Positions 54,261 through 62,512 of a stretch of 64,000 nucleotides of DNA are shown here, piece after piece (position 1 is the first letter of the stretch; every line of letters starts with the position of its first letter). The notes under the pieces were generated by a model. It ran no database searches, was not told where the DNA came from, and saw nothing but the letters and a program-made list of their open reading frames with translations. The stretch lies in assembly GCF_001485495.1 (NCBI RefSeq), contig NZ_BCNF01000020.1:1-64000 (forward strand), written 5' to 3'. The position numbers were made by a program, and so were the translations under genes. The DNA is from Gordonia desulfuricans NBRC 100010. GTDB taxonomy: Bacteria; Actinomycetota; Actinomycetes; Mycobacteriales; Mycobacteriaceae.

Positions 54261-54743
54261 CTACCGGGCCGGTGCGTCGCGTCTGTCCCCGACCAGCGCA
54301 GTTGCCACCGCGGCGATTCCTTCGCCCCGTCCGGTCATGCCGAGGCCGTCGGTCGTGGTCGCCGACACCGACACCGGGGCACCCAGTGCCGCCGACAGCA
54401 CCTGCTGCGCCTCGTCGCGTCGGGGGCCGATCTTGGGCCGGTTGCCGATCACCTGCACCGCGCCGTTGATCACCTCGAGCCCGGCGTCGGCGACCAGACC
54501 GGCCACGTGGGTCAGCATGCGCACCCCGGAGACGCCGTCCCACTCGGGACGGCCGGTGCCGAACACCGAGCCGACGTCGCCGAGTCCGGCGGCCGAGAGC
54601 ACCGCGTCACACAGCGCGTGCGCGCCGACGTCGCCATCGGAATGGCCGGCGCACCCGGGCGTGTCGGGGAAGTGCAGGCCGACCATCCAGCAGTCGACGG
54701 TCTCGTCGACGGCGTGGGCGTCGGTGCCGATCCCGACTCTCAT
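54261..54743 (-). CDS. ispF: 2-C-methyl-D-erythritol 2,4-cyclodiphosphate synthase
   Basis: IspF cyclises CDP-methylerythritol 2-phosphate in the MEP route to isoprenoids. The 160-residue product shows [12 protein letters not shown] with the metal-binding Asp-x-His, [40 protein letters not shown], and [21 protein letters not shown] at the C terminus. It overlaps ispD by 4 bp and precedes cysS by 11 bp. Length is normal for the trimeric enzyme. Confidence 0.96.
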   Translation of the reverse strand: MRVGIGTDAHAVDETVDCWMVGLHFPDTPGCAGHSDGDVGAHALCDAVLSAAGLGDVGSVFGTGRPEWDGVSGVRMLTHVAGLVADAGLEVINGAVQVIGNRPKIGPRRDEAQQVLSAALGAPVSVSATTTDGLGMTGRGEGIAAVATALVGDRRDAPAR

Positions 54744-55468
54744 CGAGTCACTCCTTCATGGATGGGGTGATCACCCTCGGCGACGACGTCGCGGGCGATG
54801 CGCAGGTCCCAGGGCGTGGTGATCTTGAAGGCCAGCGGGTCACCGGGCACCACGTGCACCGGGACACCGACCCGCTCGGCGAGGCCGGCGTCGTCGGTGG
54901 CCAGACCGGAGTCGTCGGCGTGCGCCAGCGCGAGGGCCTCCCGGGTGAACCCCTGCGGGGTCTGGATCGCCCGCAGGCTCTCGCGGTCGACGGTCCGGGT
55001 GACCAGTTCACAGTCACCGGAACCGTCGGATGCGACGACGACCTGTTTGAGGGTGTCGGCCACCGGGAGTCCGGGGACCACGGCCCGGTGGCCGGACCGG
55101 ACGGCGTCGACGACGCGCTCGAACACCGCGACCGGGGTGAAGGGGCGGGCCGCGTCGTGCACCAGGACGATGTCGCGGTGGGCGGCGGCGCCGAGGCCGG
55201 CGCGCACCGAGTCGGAACGATGCGCACCACCGGCCACCACGACCACATGGTCGGGAAGCTGTGTACGGGCGGCGTCGACCAGATCGGCCGGAACCACCAC
55301 GACGACGTCGGCGTCGAGGGTTGCCAGACCGTCGACGCAGCGTTGCAGGACGGTGCGCCCGCCGAGATCGACGAAGGCCTTCGGGACGGGCTCACCGAGA
55401 CGGACGCCGGAGCCTGCCGCCGGGATGACGATGCAGACTCCGGCGTCCGACGCGGAGGAATATGTCAC
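54740..55468 (-). CDS. ispD: 2-C-methyl-D-erythritol 4-phosphate cytidylyltransferase
   Basis: IspD couples methylerythritol 4-phosphate to CTP. The 242-residue product has [38 protein letters not shown] (nucleotide-binding loop), [17 protein letters not shown] near 78, [15 protein letters not shown] near 100, [11 protein letters not shown] near 138 and [12 protein letters not shown] near 172. It starts at GTG, 6 bp after carD, with which it is probably co-transcribed, as in mycobacteria. Together with ispF it covers two steps of the MEP pathway. Confidence 0.96.
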   Translation of the reverse strand: MTYSSASDAGVCIVIPAAGSGVRLGEPVPKAFVDLGGRTVLQRCVDGLATLDADVVVVVPADLVDAARTQLPDHVVVVAGGAHRSDSVRAGLGAAAHRDIVLVHDAARPFTPVAVFERVVDAVRSGHRAVVPGLPVADTLKQVVVASDGSGDCELVTRTVDRESLRAIQTPQGFTREALALAHADDSGLATDDAGLAERVGVPVHVVPGDPLAFKITTPWDLRIARDVVAEGDHPIHEGVTR

Positions 55469-55474
55469 GCGGAT

Positions 55475-55963
55475 CTACGACGCGGCGGCCAGGACCTCGT
55501 CGAGGATGCTGGATGCCTTCTCGTCGTCGGTGTTCTGGGCGAGCGACAGCTCGTCGACCAGCACACGACGGGCGCGGGTCAGCATGCGCTTCTCCCCGGC
55601 CGACAGACCACGGTCCTGCTCACGACGCCACAGGTCACGCACGATCTCGGCGACCTTGATGATGTCACCGGAGATCAGCTTCTCCTGGTTGGCCTTGAAA
55701 CGACGCGCCCAGTTGGTGGGCTCCTCGGTGTGGGGTGCACGCAGGACCTGGAAGACCTGATCGAGGCCCTCCTCGCCGACGACATCACGAACGCCGACGT
55801 ACTCGAGCTTGGTTGACGGGATCTGGACGGTCATGTCGCCGTCGGCGACCTTCAGGACCAGGTATTCGATCTGCTCACCCTTGATGGTTCGGGTAACGAT
55901 GTCTTCGACCCGAGCAGCACCGTGATGGGGATAGACAACGGTGTCGCCGACTTTGAAATTCAA
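55475..55963 (-). CDS. carD: RNA polymerase-binding transcription factor CarD
   Basis: CarD binds the RNA polymerase beta subunit and stabilises open complexes, mainly at rRNA and other promoters. The 162-residue protein has the Tudor-like N-terminal domain [21 protein letters not shown] and [17 protein letters not shown] (about 1-55), and a helical DNA-binding domain with the [14 protein letters not shown] region near 84 that holds the conserved tryptophan. Residue length is that of mycobacterial CarD. It is divergent from lpqE across a 329-bp gap with several palindromes. Confidence 0.96.
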   Translation of the reverse strand: MNFKVGDTVVYPHHGAARVEDIVTRTIKGEQIEYLVLKVADGDMTVQIPSTKLEYVGVRDVVGEEGLDQVFQVLRAPHTEEPTNWARRFKANQEKLISGDIIKVAEIVRDLWRREQDRGLSAGEKRMLTRARRVLVDELSLAQNTDDEKASSILDEVLAAAS

Positions 55964-56292
55964 TGTTCCGTGCCCCTTTCGAGTAAGCCCAGTCTAACAC
56001 GGACGCCTGACAGGGCCCACACAACGGTGCAGGTCACGGCCCTGAACAGGGTTCGGACCCCCTGTTCGGGCAGTGCTACCGCGCGCGGTAGCAGCGGGTG
56101 GGACAGCATGCAATACCCCGATTCACCCGGCGTCGACGCGGCCCGCCGGGGGTGCGCCGACGTCCGGCACGGACCCCCGCACGACACCAATCTGGTACCC
56201 CGCCGGGATTTTGTGACCCCGGCCCACTACGCTCCGTAGTGCAGGGTTTCGCCATAGTGCGATGTTCGCGATCGATTACCTGGGAGGAACGG
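55964..56292. promoter_or_regulatory. carD-lpqE divergent intergenic region with three dyads
   Basis: No gene was found in these 329 bp. They contain a dyad GAACAGGG (56044-56051) / CCCTGTTC (56060-56067), a perfect 18-bp palindrome GCTACCGCGCGCGGTAGC (56075-56092), and CACTACG-CTC-CGTAGTG (56225-56241). The first two lie 81-129 bp upstream of carD, the third 51-68 bp upstream of lpqE. They are candidate operators or leader hairpins. Confidence 0.5.
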
Positions 56293-57063
56293 GTGTCCGT
56301 GCCAACTCGACCTGGACAGCTTCGGCTGGTGCCATCTTCGACCAAGCGACGGTTGGCGTCGGCGACTGCCTTCGCCGCGATCGGCGTCGCGGTCGCACTG
56401 GGAACCACCGGCTGTGGTGCCGGGCAGATCTCCCAGACGGCCAATCAGCTACCGGCCGTCAACGGCGGCAACGCCACCGCGACATGGGGTCAGGTGGAGA
56501 TCCGCAACGCGCAGGTCCTCTACCCGTCGGAGAACGCCGACGAGGTCTTCGGCAACGGCGGGCCGTTCGAGCTCACCTTCGTGGTGGCCAACAGCAGCCA
56601 GACCACGACCTACAAGCTCACCAAGGTCACCGTCGCGCAGGGCGGTCAGGGCACCGTCACCCTGAGTGGTACGCCCACCGTCGAGCCGCTCCAGGCGATC
56701 CGTGCCGGGACCCCGGCCAACTCGGTGATCTACCCGTCGAGCACCACCGCCTCGGCCACCTCGACCCCGGCGAGCGCCTCGGAGTCGGCCGGCACCTCGG
56801 CGTCGGCATCGCCGACCTCCGGCGTCGTCAGCGATCCCGCCCTCGGCGAGTCGGCGATCACCGCCGAGCTCACCGACACCGGCAAGACCGTCGCCGCCGG
56901 CCTCACCACCACCCTCACCTTCAGCTTCCAGAAGCAGGAGAACGGGCAGTGGGTCGACGCCGGAACCGTCGACGTGCAGACCCCGGTCGACGGCACCCCG
57001 CTGGTCGAGCGCCGTGACGTCACCCGCGGTGGCGATCCGGAAAGCGAAGGCGGACACCACTAG
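56293..57063 (+). CDS. lpqE: Lipoprotein LpqE
   Basis: From the GTG at 56293 (GGAGG 6 nt upstream) the 256-residue precursor has a basic region, a hydrophobic segment (LASATAFAAIGVAVALG) and a lipobox-like end TTGC near residue 38, so it should be lipid-anchored outside the membrane. The mature part begins GAGQISQTANQLPAVNGGNATATWGQVEIRNAQVLYP, the LpqE-type beta domain (ELTFVVANSSQTTTYKLTKV). A Ser/Thr/Ala-rich linker near 150-185 makes it longer than the M. tuberculosis protein I remember. Function unknown. Gene order carD-lpqE-radA-disA matches mycobacteria. Confidence 0.87.
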   Translation: MSVPTRPGQLRLVPSSTKRRLASATAFAAIGVAVALGTTGCGAGQISQTANQLPAVNGGNATATWGQVEIRNAQVLYPSENADEVFGNGGPFELTFVVANSSQTTTYKLTKVTVAQGGQGTVTLSGTPTVEPLQAIRAGTPANSVIYPSSTTASATSTPASASESAGTSASASPTSGVVSDPALGESAITAELTDTGKTVAAGLTTTLTFSFQKQENGQWVDAGTVDVQTPVDGTPLVERRDVTRGGDPESEGGHH

Positions 57064-57081
57064 TCCCGCCACACAGCATCA

Positions 57082-57119
57082 CCGAGAGCGGTTGTCCCAC
57101 CCGGGGCAGCCGCTCTCGG
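57082..57119. terminator. 10-bp hairpin after lpqE
   Basis: Perfect arms CCGAGAGCGG (57082-57091) and CCGCTCTCGG (57110-57119), with a shorter ACAG/CTGT pair outside, start 18 bp after the lpqE stop. A terminator before radA is likely. Confidence 0.7.
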
Positions 57120-57218
57120 CGTCTGTGGGTGTCCCCGCCGGTGGGCACCGTGGCCGGGGGTGCGGTCCCGGCGAGTGCGCTCCCCGGATTGTCGGGGGCG
57201 GTCACTAGGCTGGCCCGC

Positions 57219-58604
57219 ATGGCCAAACCCAAGTCGTCGTTCCGGTGCAGCGCCTGTGGACATCAGGTCCCCAAGTGGGTCGGACGCTGCCCGGACTGCG
57301 GCGAGTGGGGCACCTTCGACGAGGTCACCACGGTCCGGTCGGCGTCGGGCGCCACCACCACCGTCGCCCCGTCGAGTCCGGCGATGCCGATCACCGAGAT
57401 CACCTCCGAGTCCACCAAGGCCATCCCCACCGGGATCGGCGAGTTCGACCGTGTCCTGGGTCGCGGGGTGGTGCCCGGATCGGTGATCCTGCTCGCCGGT
57501 GAGCCCGGCGTCGGCAAGTCGACGCTGCTGCTCGAGACGGTCAAGCACTGGGCCGCCGGCGGGCGGCGTGCGCTGTACGTCACCGGCGAGGAGTCGGCCG
57601 GGCAGGTGCGGATGCGCGCCGAACGCACCGACGCCGTGCACCAGAACGTCTACCTCGCCGCCGAGTCCGATCTGGCGACCATCCTCGGGCATGTCGACGC
57701 GGTGGCCCCCACCCTGATGATCGTCGACTCCGTGCAGACCGTCGTGGCATCGGGCACCGACGGCGTGACCGGAGGTGTCACCCAGATCCGGGCGGTCACC
57801 ACGGCGCTGGTGTCGCTGGCGAAGAACCGTGGGATCGCGGTGATCCTGGTGGGTCACGTCACCAAGGACGGTGCGGTCGCCGGGCCGCGGTCCCTCGAGC
57901 ATCTCGTCGACGTGGTGCTGTCCTTCGAGGGCGACCGCCACTCGTCGCTGCGGATGGTGCGCGGGATCAAGAACCGGTTCGGTGCGGCCGACGAGGTGGG
58001 ATGTTTCGAGCAGCGCGACGACGGTATCCACCAGGTGACCGATCCGTCGGGGATCTTCATGCACCATCACACCACGGATGTGAGCGGCTCGGCGACGCTG
58101 ATCACGATGGACGGCAAGCGCGCGCTGGCCGGTGAGATCCAGGCACTGACCACGCCGTCGACGATGGCCACGCCGCGGCGCGCGGTGTCGGGGCTGGACT
58201 CACCACGGGTGGCGATGATCCTGGCGGTGCTGCAGAGCCGGCTCGACGTCAAGGTGCACGAGCGCGAGGTGTACGTGGCCACGGTCGGTGGCATGAAGGT
58301 CACCGAACCGGCCGGCGACCTCGCGATCGCGTTGTCGGTGTGTTCGGCGATGCGCAACTCCCCCATCCCGCGCACCACGGCCGTCGTCGGCGAGGTGGGT
58401 CTCGCCGGGGAGGTACGCCGGGTGTCGGCGGTGGCGCGTCGCGTCGCCGAGGCCAAGCGTCTCGGTTTCCACCACGTGGTGATCCCGGCCGGTACCGACG
58501 AACCGCTGCCCAAGGGGATCAAGGTGACCCGCGTCAGCAATCTGATGGAGGCGGTGGACGCCGCGTTCAAGAGCGTCTTCACGGTGGTCGACGCACCGTT
58601 CTGA
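57219..58604 (+). CDS. radA: DNA repair protein RadA (Sms)
   Basis: RadA is a RecA-like ATPase that drives branch migration in recombination. The 461-residue protein has an N-terminal zinc finger FRCSACGHQVPKWVGRCPDCGEWGTF, Walker A LLAGEPGVGKSTLLLE near 95, the KNRFG motif (RGIKNRFGAADEVG near 255) that marks RadA, and a C-terminal Lon-protease-like domain (AVSGLDSPRVAMILAVLQSR to TTAVVGEVGLAGEVRRV). It is followed by a convergent thioesterase gene and, beyond, disA, a partner that RadA-type proteins are known to affect in some bacteria. Confidence 0.96.
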   Translation: MAKPKSSFRCSACGHQVPKWVGRCPDCGEWGTFDEVTTVRSASGATTTVAPSSPAMPITEITSESTKAIPTGIGEFDRVLGRGVVPGSVILLAGEPGVGKSTLLLETVKHWAAGGRRALYVTGEESAGQVRMRAERTDAVHQNVYLAAESDLATILGHVDAVAPTLMIVDSVQTVVASGTDGVTGGVTQIRAVTTALVSLAKNRGIAVILVGHVTKDGAVAGPRSLEHLVDVVLSFEGDRHSSLRMVRGIKNRFGAADEVGCFEQRDDGIHQVTDPSGIFMHHHTTDVSGSATLITMDGKRALAGEIQALTTPSTMATPRRAVSGLDSPRVAMILAVLQSRLDVKVHEREVYVATVGGMKVTEPAGDLAIALSVCSAMRNSPIPRTTAVVGEVGLAGEVRRVSAVARRVAEAKRLGFHHVVIPAGTDEPLPKGIKVTRVSNLMEAVDAAFKSVFTVVDAPF

Positions 58605-58608
58605 TCGG

Positions 58609-58625
58609 CCGGTCACGGGGACCGG
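58609..58625. terminator. Short hairpin between convergent radA and thioesterase gene
   Basis: Arms CCGGTC and GACCGG with a 5-nt loop lie in the 30-bp gap between convergent stops. Modest stem; the location is the main argument. Confidence 0.4.
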
Positions 58626-58634
58626 TCTGGCCGC

Positions 58635-59189
58635 CTACGGTCGGGACAGTCGCGCCTTGTGCTCGTCGCCGATCGCCGAGTTCTCCACGTGGTCGGCGAA
58701 GTGGGCCTTCGCGTCGACGGTGACGAAGATGGAATGCCCCACCGCGACGAGTGCGTCCGGGTCACCCAGATGTGCCGATGCCTCGACGTACAGTTTGCGT
58801 CGCTGCCGTCCGAGGAGTCTGGCCCGCAGATGCAGCGTCGTTCCGACCGTGATGGGGGCGATGAAGTCGGTCTCGAGGTGCACGGTGACCGCGGACGGGC
58901 CGACCAGCAGCGGGGCGACGCTCATCACCTCGTCGAATGCGGTGGACAGCACGCCGCCGTGGATCACACCGGGACCGCCCTCCATCCATTGTTCGACGGG
59001 CATCACGGTCTCGACGGCGAACTCGTCGTCGGTCGCGGCCCGCACCACCAGGTGAAGTCCGCGGGGTGCGGCCTCGCCGCAGCCCAGGCAGGCGGGGCTG
59101 TGCATCCGGATGGGTTGCCCCGGTCCGGCGGCCTTGGGATGGCGCTGCAGCGGGTCGAGATCGTCGGGCACGACGAAGCTGGTCTTCAC
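58635..59189 (-). CDS. PaaI-type hotdog thioesterase family protein
   Basis: The 184-residue protein has a hotdog domain with the catalytic block EGGPGVIHGGVLSTAFDEVMS near 96 (HGG and Asp/Glu as in PaaI/YbgC-like thioesterases) and VHLETDFIAPITVGTTLHLRARLLGRQRRKLYVEASAHL. An N-terminal segment with PACLGCGEAAPRGLHL near 35, a CxxC that often binds metal in this subfamily, precedes it. It should hydrolyse small acyl-CoAs. Start: GTG at 59189, giving VKTSFVVPDDL; the frame is open further but unlike a protein. It is convergent with radA and divergent from disA. Confidence 0.85.
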   Translation of the reverse strand: MKTSFVVPDDLDPLQRHPKAAGPGQPIRMHSPACLGCGEAAPRGLHLVVRAATDDEFAVETVMPVEQWMEGGPGVIHGGVLSTAFDEVMSVAPLLVGPSAVTVHLETDFIAPITVGTTLHLRARLLGRQRRKLYVEASAHLGDPDALVAVGHSIFVTVDAKAHFADHVENSAIGDEHKARLSRP

Positions 59190-59309
59190 GCACCGATACC
59201 CTAGTCCCCGAACCATCGTCTCCGGGCCATCCGGGAACCCCACGGATGGTCGCCGGTCATCGATCGGGAAGCAGCGCAGGTCGGCGGCCACCGCCGGAGA
59301 GGAGTCCCC

Positions 59310-60422
59310 ATGGTCGACGGAGCCAGATCCGACCAGTACGGGTGGACCGAGAGCCGTTCGGATCTGCTCAAGGAGACCCTCGCCCGCGTCGCGCCCGGCA
59401 CCGGATTGCGCGACGGACTCGAACGCATCCTGCGTGGCGGCACCGGTGCGCTGATCGTGCTCGGACACGACTCCGACGTCGAGAAGATCTGCGACGGCGG
59501 TTTCCACCTCGACGTCGAGTTCGCCCCCACCCGGCTGCGTGAGCTGGCGAAGATGGACGGCGCGGTGGTGCTGTCCACCGACGGCAAGCGCATCGTTCGA
59601 GCGAACGTGCAACTGGTGCCCGACCCGTCGATCCCCACCGAGGAGTCCGGCACCCGGCACCGTGCGGCCGAGCGCACCGCCATCCAGACCCAGCATCCGG
59701 TGATCTCGGTGAGCGCGTCGATGTCGATCGTCAGCGTCTACGTCGACGGTGTCCGCCGAGTGGTGGAGAGTCCGGACCCCATCCTGTCCCGCGCCAACGT
59801 CGCCTTGTCGACCCTGGAGCGGTACAAGGCCCGTCTCGACGAGGTGATCGGTGCGCTCGGTCGCGCCGAGATCGAGGACTATGTGCTGCTCCGCGACGCG
59901 ATGTCGGCGGCCCAGCGGATGGAGATGGTGCGCCGCGTCGGCGTCGAGATCGAGGAGTACGTCCTCGAACTGGGGGTCAACGGCCGCCAGGTGAGCCTGC
60001 AGCTCGAGGAGCTGATCTCCGAGAACGACGCGGTCCGTGAGCTTCTCGTCCGCGACTACTACGCCAGCCCCGAGCCGGCGACCACCGAAGAGGTCCATCA
60101 CACCCTCGAGACCATCGAGCAGCTCAGCGACGCCGATCTGCTCGACCTCACCCTGCTGGCCGGCGCTTTCGGGTATCCGACGACCATCGAGGCGCAGGAC
60201 ACGGCGATGAGCCCGCGTGGTTACCGGATGCTCGCCCGCATCTCGCGGCTGCAGTTCGCCCACGTCGACCGCCTGGTCCGCAGCTTCGGCACCCTCCAGT
60301 CACTGCTCGCCAGTTCGTCCGCCGACCTGCAGGCCGTCGAGGGCATCGGCAGCATCTGGGCCCGCCATATCCGCGAGGGACTGTCCCGCTTGGCCGAATC
60401 CAGCATCGAGCGCTACGACTAG
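59310..60422 (+). CDS. disA: Diadenylate cyclase DisA, DNA integrity scanning protein
   Basis: DisA makes c-di-AMP and pauses at branched DNA. The 370-residue protein has the N-terminal DAC domain with the DGA motif ([16 protein letters not shown] near 86) and RHR motif ([14 protein letters not shown] near 115), a helical linker ([36 protein letters not shown]), and a C-terminal HhH DNA-binding domain ([25 protein letters not shown]). All catalytic motifs are intact. It lies downstream of radA with the thioesterase gene between them. Its 3' flank is the start of a repeat region. Confidence 0.96.
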   Translation: MVDGARSDQYGWTESRSDLLKETLARVAPGTGLRDGLERILRGGTGALIVLGHDSDVEKICDGGFHLDVEFAPTRLRELAKMDGAVVLSTDGKRIVRANVQLVPDPSIPTEESGTRHRAAERTAIQTQHPVISVSASMSIVSVYVDGVRRVVESPDPILSRANVALSTLERYKARLDEVIGALGRAEIEDYVLLRDAMSAAQRMEMVRRVGVEIEEYVLELGVNGRQVSLQLEELISENDAVRELLVRDYYASPEPATTEEVHHTLETIEQLSDADLLDLTLLAGAFGYPTTIEAQDTAMSPRGYRMLARISRLQFAHVDRLVRSFGTLQSLLASSSADLQAVEGIGSIWARHIREGLSRLAESSIERYD

Positions 60423-61067
60423 AATCGGCCCACAACGACTCCTCGCTCGATCATCAACGGGCTGTTGATGGTTGAGCCGACAGTACCCCGGCCCCGACTC
60501 AATCGACCGCTGGCCGTGGGCGGTTGAGCCGATGAGGAGCGAAGCGACAAGTCGTGTCGAAACCTCAGACAGCCGACGTCGCCAACGCGACCACCACCGA
60601 CGTGGTCACCACCCAACCCACGCTGCGGAGATTTCGACACGGGTCCTCGCTACGCTCGGTCCCGGCTCAATCATCGTGGAAGGCACGGCTCAATCATGGA
60701 AGAGTGCTCATCTCAATCAGCAACGCCCCATTGATGGTTGAGCCGACGAGGAGCGAAGCGACAAGTCGTGTCGAAACCTCCGACAGCCGACGTCACCAAC
60801 CCGACCACCACCGACGTGGTCACCACCCAACCCACGCTACGGAGATTCCGACACGGGTCCTCGCTACGCTCGATCCCGGCTCAATCATCGTAGAAGGCGC
60901 TGCTCAATCAGCCACGCCCCGTTGATGGTTGAGCCGACGAGGAGCGAAGCGACAAGTCGTGTCGAAACCTCCACCGGCCGAACTCGCCAACCCAACCAGC
61001 AGAGGCTCCGACACCCAACCCGAATCTCTCTATGAAGTTCTCAAAGAACACAAGCTTCTACAAAAGG
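60423..61067. repeat. 645-bp gene-free region with a degenerate inverted-repeat array
   Basis: Three copies of a 43-bp element (TTGAGCCGA-GAGGAGC through AAACCTC) start at 60524, 60737 and 60929, i.e. 213 and 192 bp apart. In the first two units it is followed 61-62 bp later by its own imperfect reverse complement (60628-60670 and 60842-60884). The third unit is cut short, and a partial head copy lies at about 60459-60480. Spacer segments (ACCACCACCGACGTGGTC type) are also repeated. Short open frames here are by-products. No gene was recognised. Confidence 0.85.
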
Positions 61068-62309
61068 TCAGGCAGCATTCGGCAACTCGTCGGCAAACCG
61101 CCTGTTATACGCCGGAATCGGCCGACGACGCCGATCCACCACCTCAGGCGGAATCAACCACGGATGCGCATCCGGACCCATATACACATCCCACCCGTTG
61201 TGATGCACATCGGCATGACACGACGAACACAACAAACAACCATTCGCAAGGTCGGTGGCACCACCATCCGACCAATGCGCAATGTGATGAGCCTGAGTCC
61301 GAGATGCCGGGGCACCACACTTGATGCAACACCGATCCCGCTCGAACAGTGCTCGCCGCTGCGAAGCGGTGAACAACCGTTTCGAGCGTCCCATATCCAA
61401 CGGCACCCGTTCACCGTCGACGATGGTCATCACCACCACACCGTCACAACTGGTTTCCAACAGGGTGCTGTGGGTGATCGACCCACCGAACGCCAACTCC
61501 GACTTGTCAGGTGTATCCGCAGGTACCGACAGATTGATCAACGCCGCAGGTACAGCGGTCACCGACCGATCCCCCGCACCAGCCGCCATATCCAAGACCA
61601 TCTCCAACGCGTCCGCGCGACGTCGAGGCGCTTCGCGCGGGTCTTTCGAACCATCCGGCTGCGGAACCGGCGCCGACAGTTTCTCGATCGCGGTCGCGAG
61701 CTTCTCGCCGACAACCACATCCAGACTCCCGGAGACAGCGACCCGCCCATCATCGGTCCGCCCGATATCCAGGGCATTCAGGTTGCGGTCTTCCTTCGCC
61801 GGACGTCCACCCTCGGTGTCATCAGCGTGATGGTCCCCCAACTGGTGCGCTCGGGCCATCACCTCAGCTGGTTTGGCACCGGACAACACCTGCGCCAACA
61901 GATCACCCTCGAACTCAGCCCAGGTCTCGGCATCCGGCGCCTCCCCGGCACGTAACCCGATCTGGTTCAACCCGCGCACGATCGCATCCACATGCTCACC
62001 CGAGATCGCACCGTCAGCAGCGTGTTTCAGCGTGCGGTCCACCACCGCCGAGGTGCCGATCCGCTGCATCCGCCCAGCGACAGCGGGCGCGTACCCCATC
62101 TCGATCAACAACGCGATCGGTTTGTGCCCATGCCGTTGCGCCACACCCAGCCGATCCAGGTGCCCGGCCCCGGATGCGGTCAACGCGTCGACGACGTTCC
62201 TGATGGTGACCAGTGTCCGCATGTCCGTGAACACGTCCGGCCCGGTCGGATCGTCGTCGAAACGACAATCGATGAGTGCGTCGAGAATGGTCTCCAGCTC
62301 CCCCTGCAT
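61068..62309 (-). CDS. DUF222/13E12-family protein with HNH endonuclease domain
   Basis: The protein has an N-terminal helical DUF222 domain (about 1-260: LDALIDCRFDDDPTGPDVFTDMRTLVTIRNVVDALTASGAGHLDRLG, RTLKHAADGAISGEHVDAIVRGL) and a C-terminal HNH domain with RCCIKCGAPASRTQAHHIAHWSDGGATDLANGCLLCSSCHADVHHNGW, containing both CxxC pairs and the HH catalytic motif. These 13E12-type proteins are multicopy in actinobacteria and probably belong to selfish elements. I prefer ATG 62309 (413 residues): a perfect TATAAT lies 7 bp upstream, implying leaderless mRNA. ATG 62318 and GTG 62330 are alternatives. Confidence 0.88.
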   Translation of the reverse strand: MQGELETILDALIDCRFDDDPTGPDVFTDMRTLVTIRNVVDALTASGAGHLDRLGVAQRHGHKPIALLIEMGYAPAVAGRMQRIGTSAVVDRTLKHAADGAISGEHVDAIVRGLNQIGLRAGEAPDAETWAEFEGDLLAQVLSGAKPAEVMARAHQLGDHHADDTEGGRPAKEDRNLNALDIGRTDDGRVAVSGSLDVVVGEKLATAIEKLSAPVPQPDGSKDPREAPRRRADALEMVLDMAAGAGDRSVTAVPAALINLSVPADTPDKSELAFGGSITHSTLLETSCDGVVVMTIVDGERVPLDMGRSKRLFTASQRRALFERDRCCIKCGAPASRTQAHHIAHWSDGGATDLANGCLLCSSCHADVHHNGWDVYMGPDAHPWLIPPEVVDRRRRPIPAYNRRFADELPNAA

Positions 62310-62316
62310 ATGTTCC

Positions 62317-62322
62317 ATTATA
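62317..62322 (-). promoter_or_regulatory. Consensus -10 box (TATAAT) of the HNH gene
   Basis: TATAAT reads leftward at 62322-62317, with 7 bp to the ATG at 62309. A CTGATA hexamer, 4 of 6 matches to TTGACA, is 18 bp upstream. The spacing predicts transcription starting at the ATG itself. Confidence 0.6.
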
Positions 62323-62391
62323 GCGAACACATAGGCGAACTATCAGCGAAATGGCAAGCAGAACAATATCTGTGGACAGATTGTGACAGCT

Positions 62392-62430
62392 GTTCACCCA
62401 GGAGACTCGGGTTCACCAATGGGGTTCACC
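62392..62430 (+). promoter_or_regulatory. Three GTTCACC repeats upstream of the YhdH-type gene
   Basis: GTTCACC occurs at 62392-62398, 62411-62417 and 62424-62430 in the divergent gap between the HNH and reductase genes. Spacings of 19 and 13 bp do not fit the 11-bp period of PHO boxes. A regulator site is possible. Confidence 0.3.
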
Positions 62431-62512
62431 GCCCCTCGCGACGTAACCCACGTCACGACCCCGGCTACCATCACCAACGACCGAGCTCTACCGCCGGACC
62501 ATGAGGACGATG

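Noticed and set aside
60423-61067. CRISPR array
   Set aside because: Units are about 200 bp apart with only three copies, and the spacers between them are themselves repeated; no cas genes nearby.
60472-61324. Small proteins encoded in the repeat region
   Set aside because: Frames simply follow the repeat units, lack ribosome sites and end in non-protein-like sequence.
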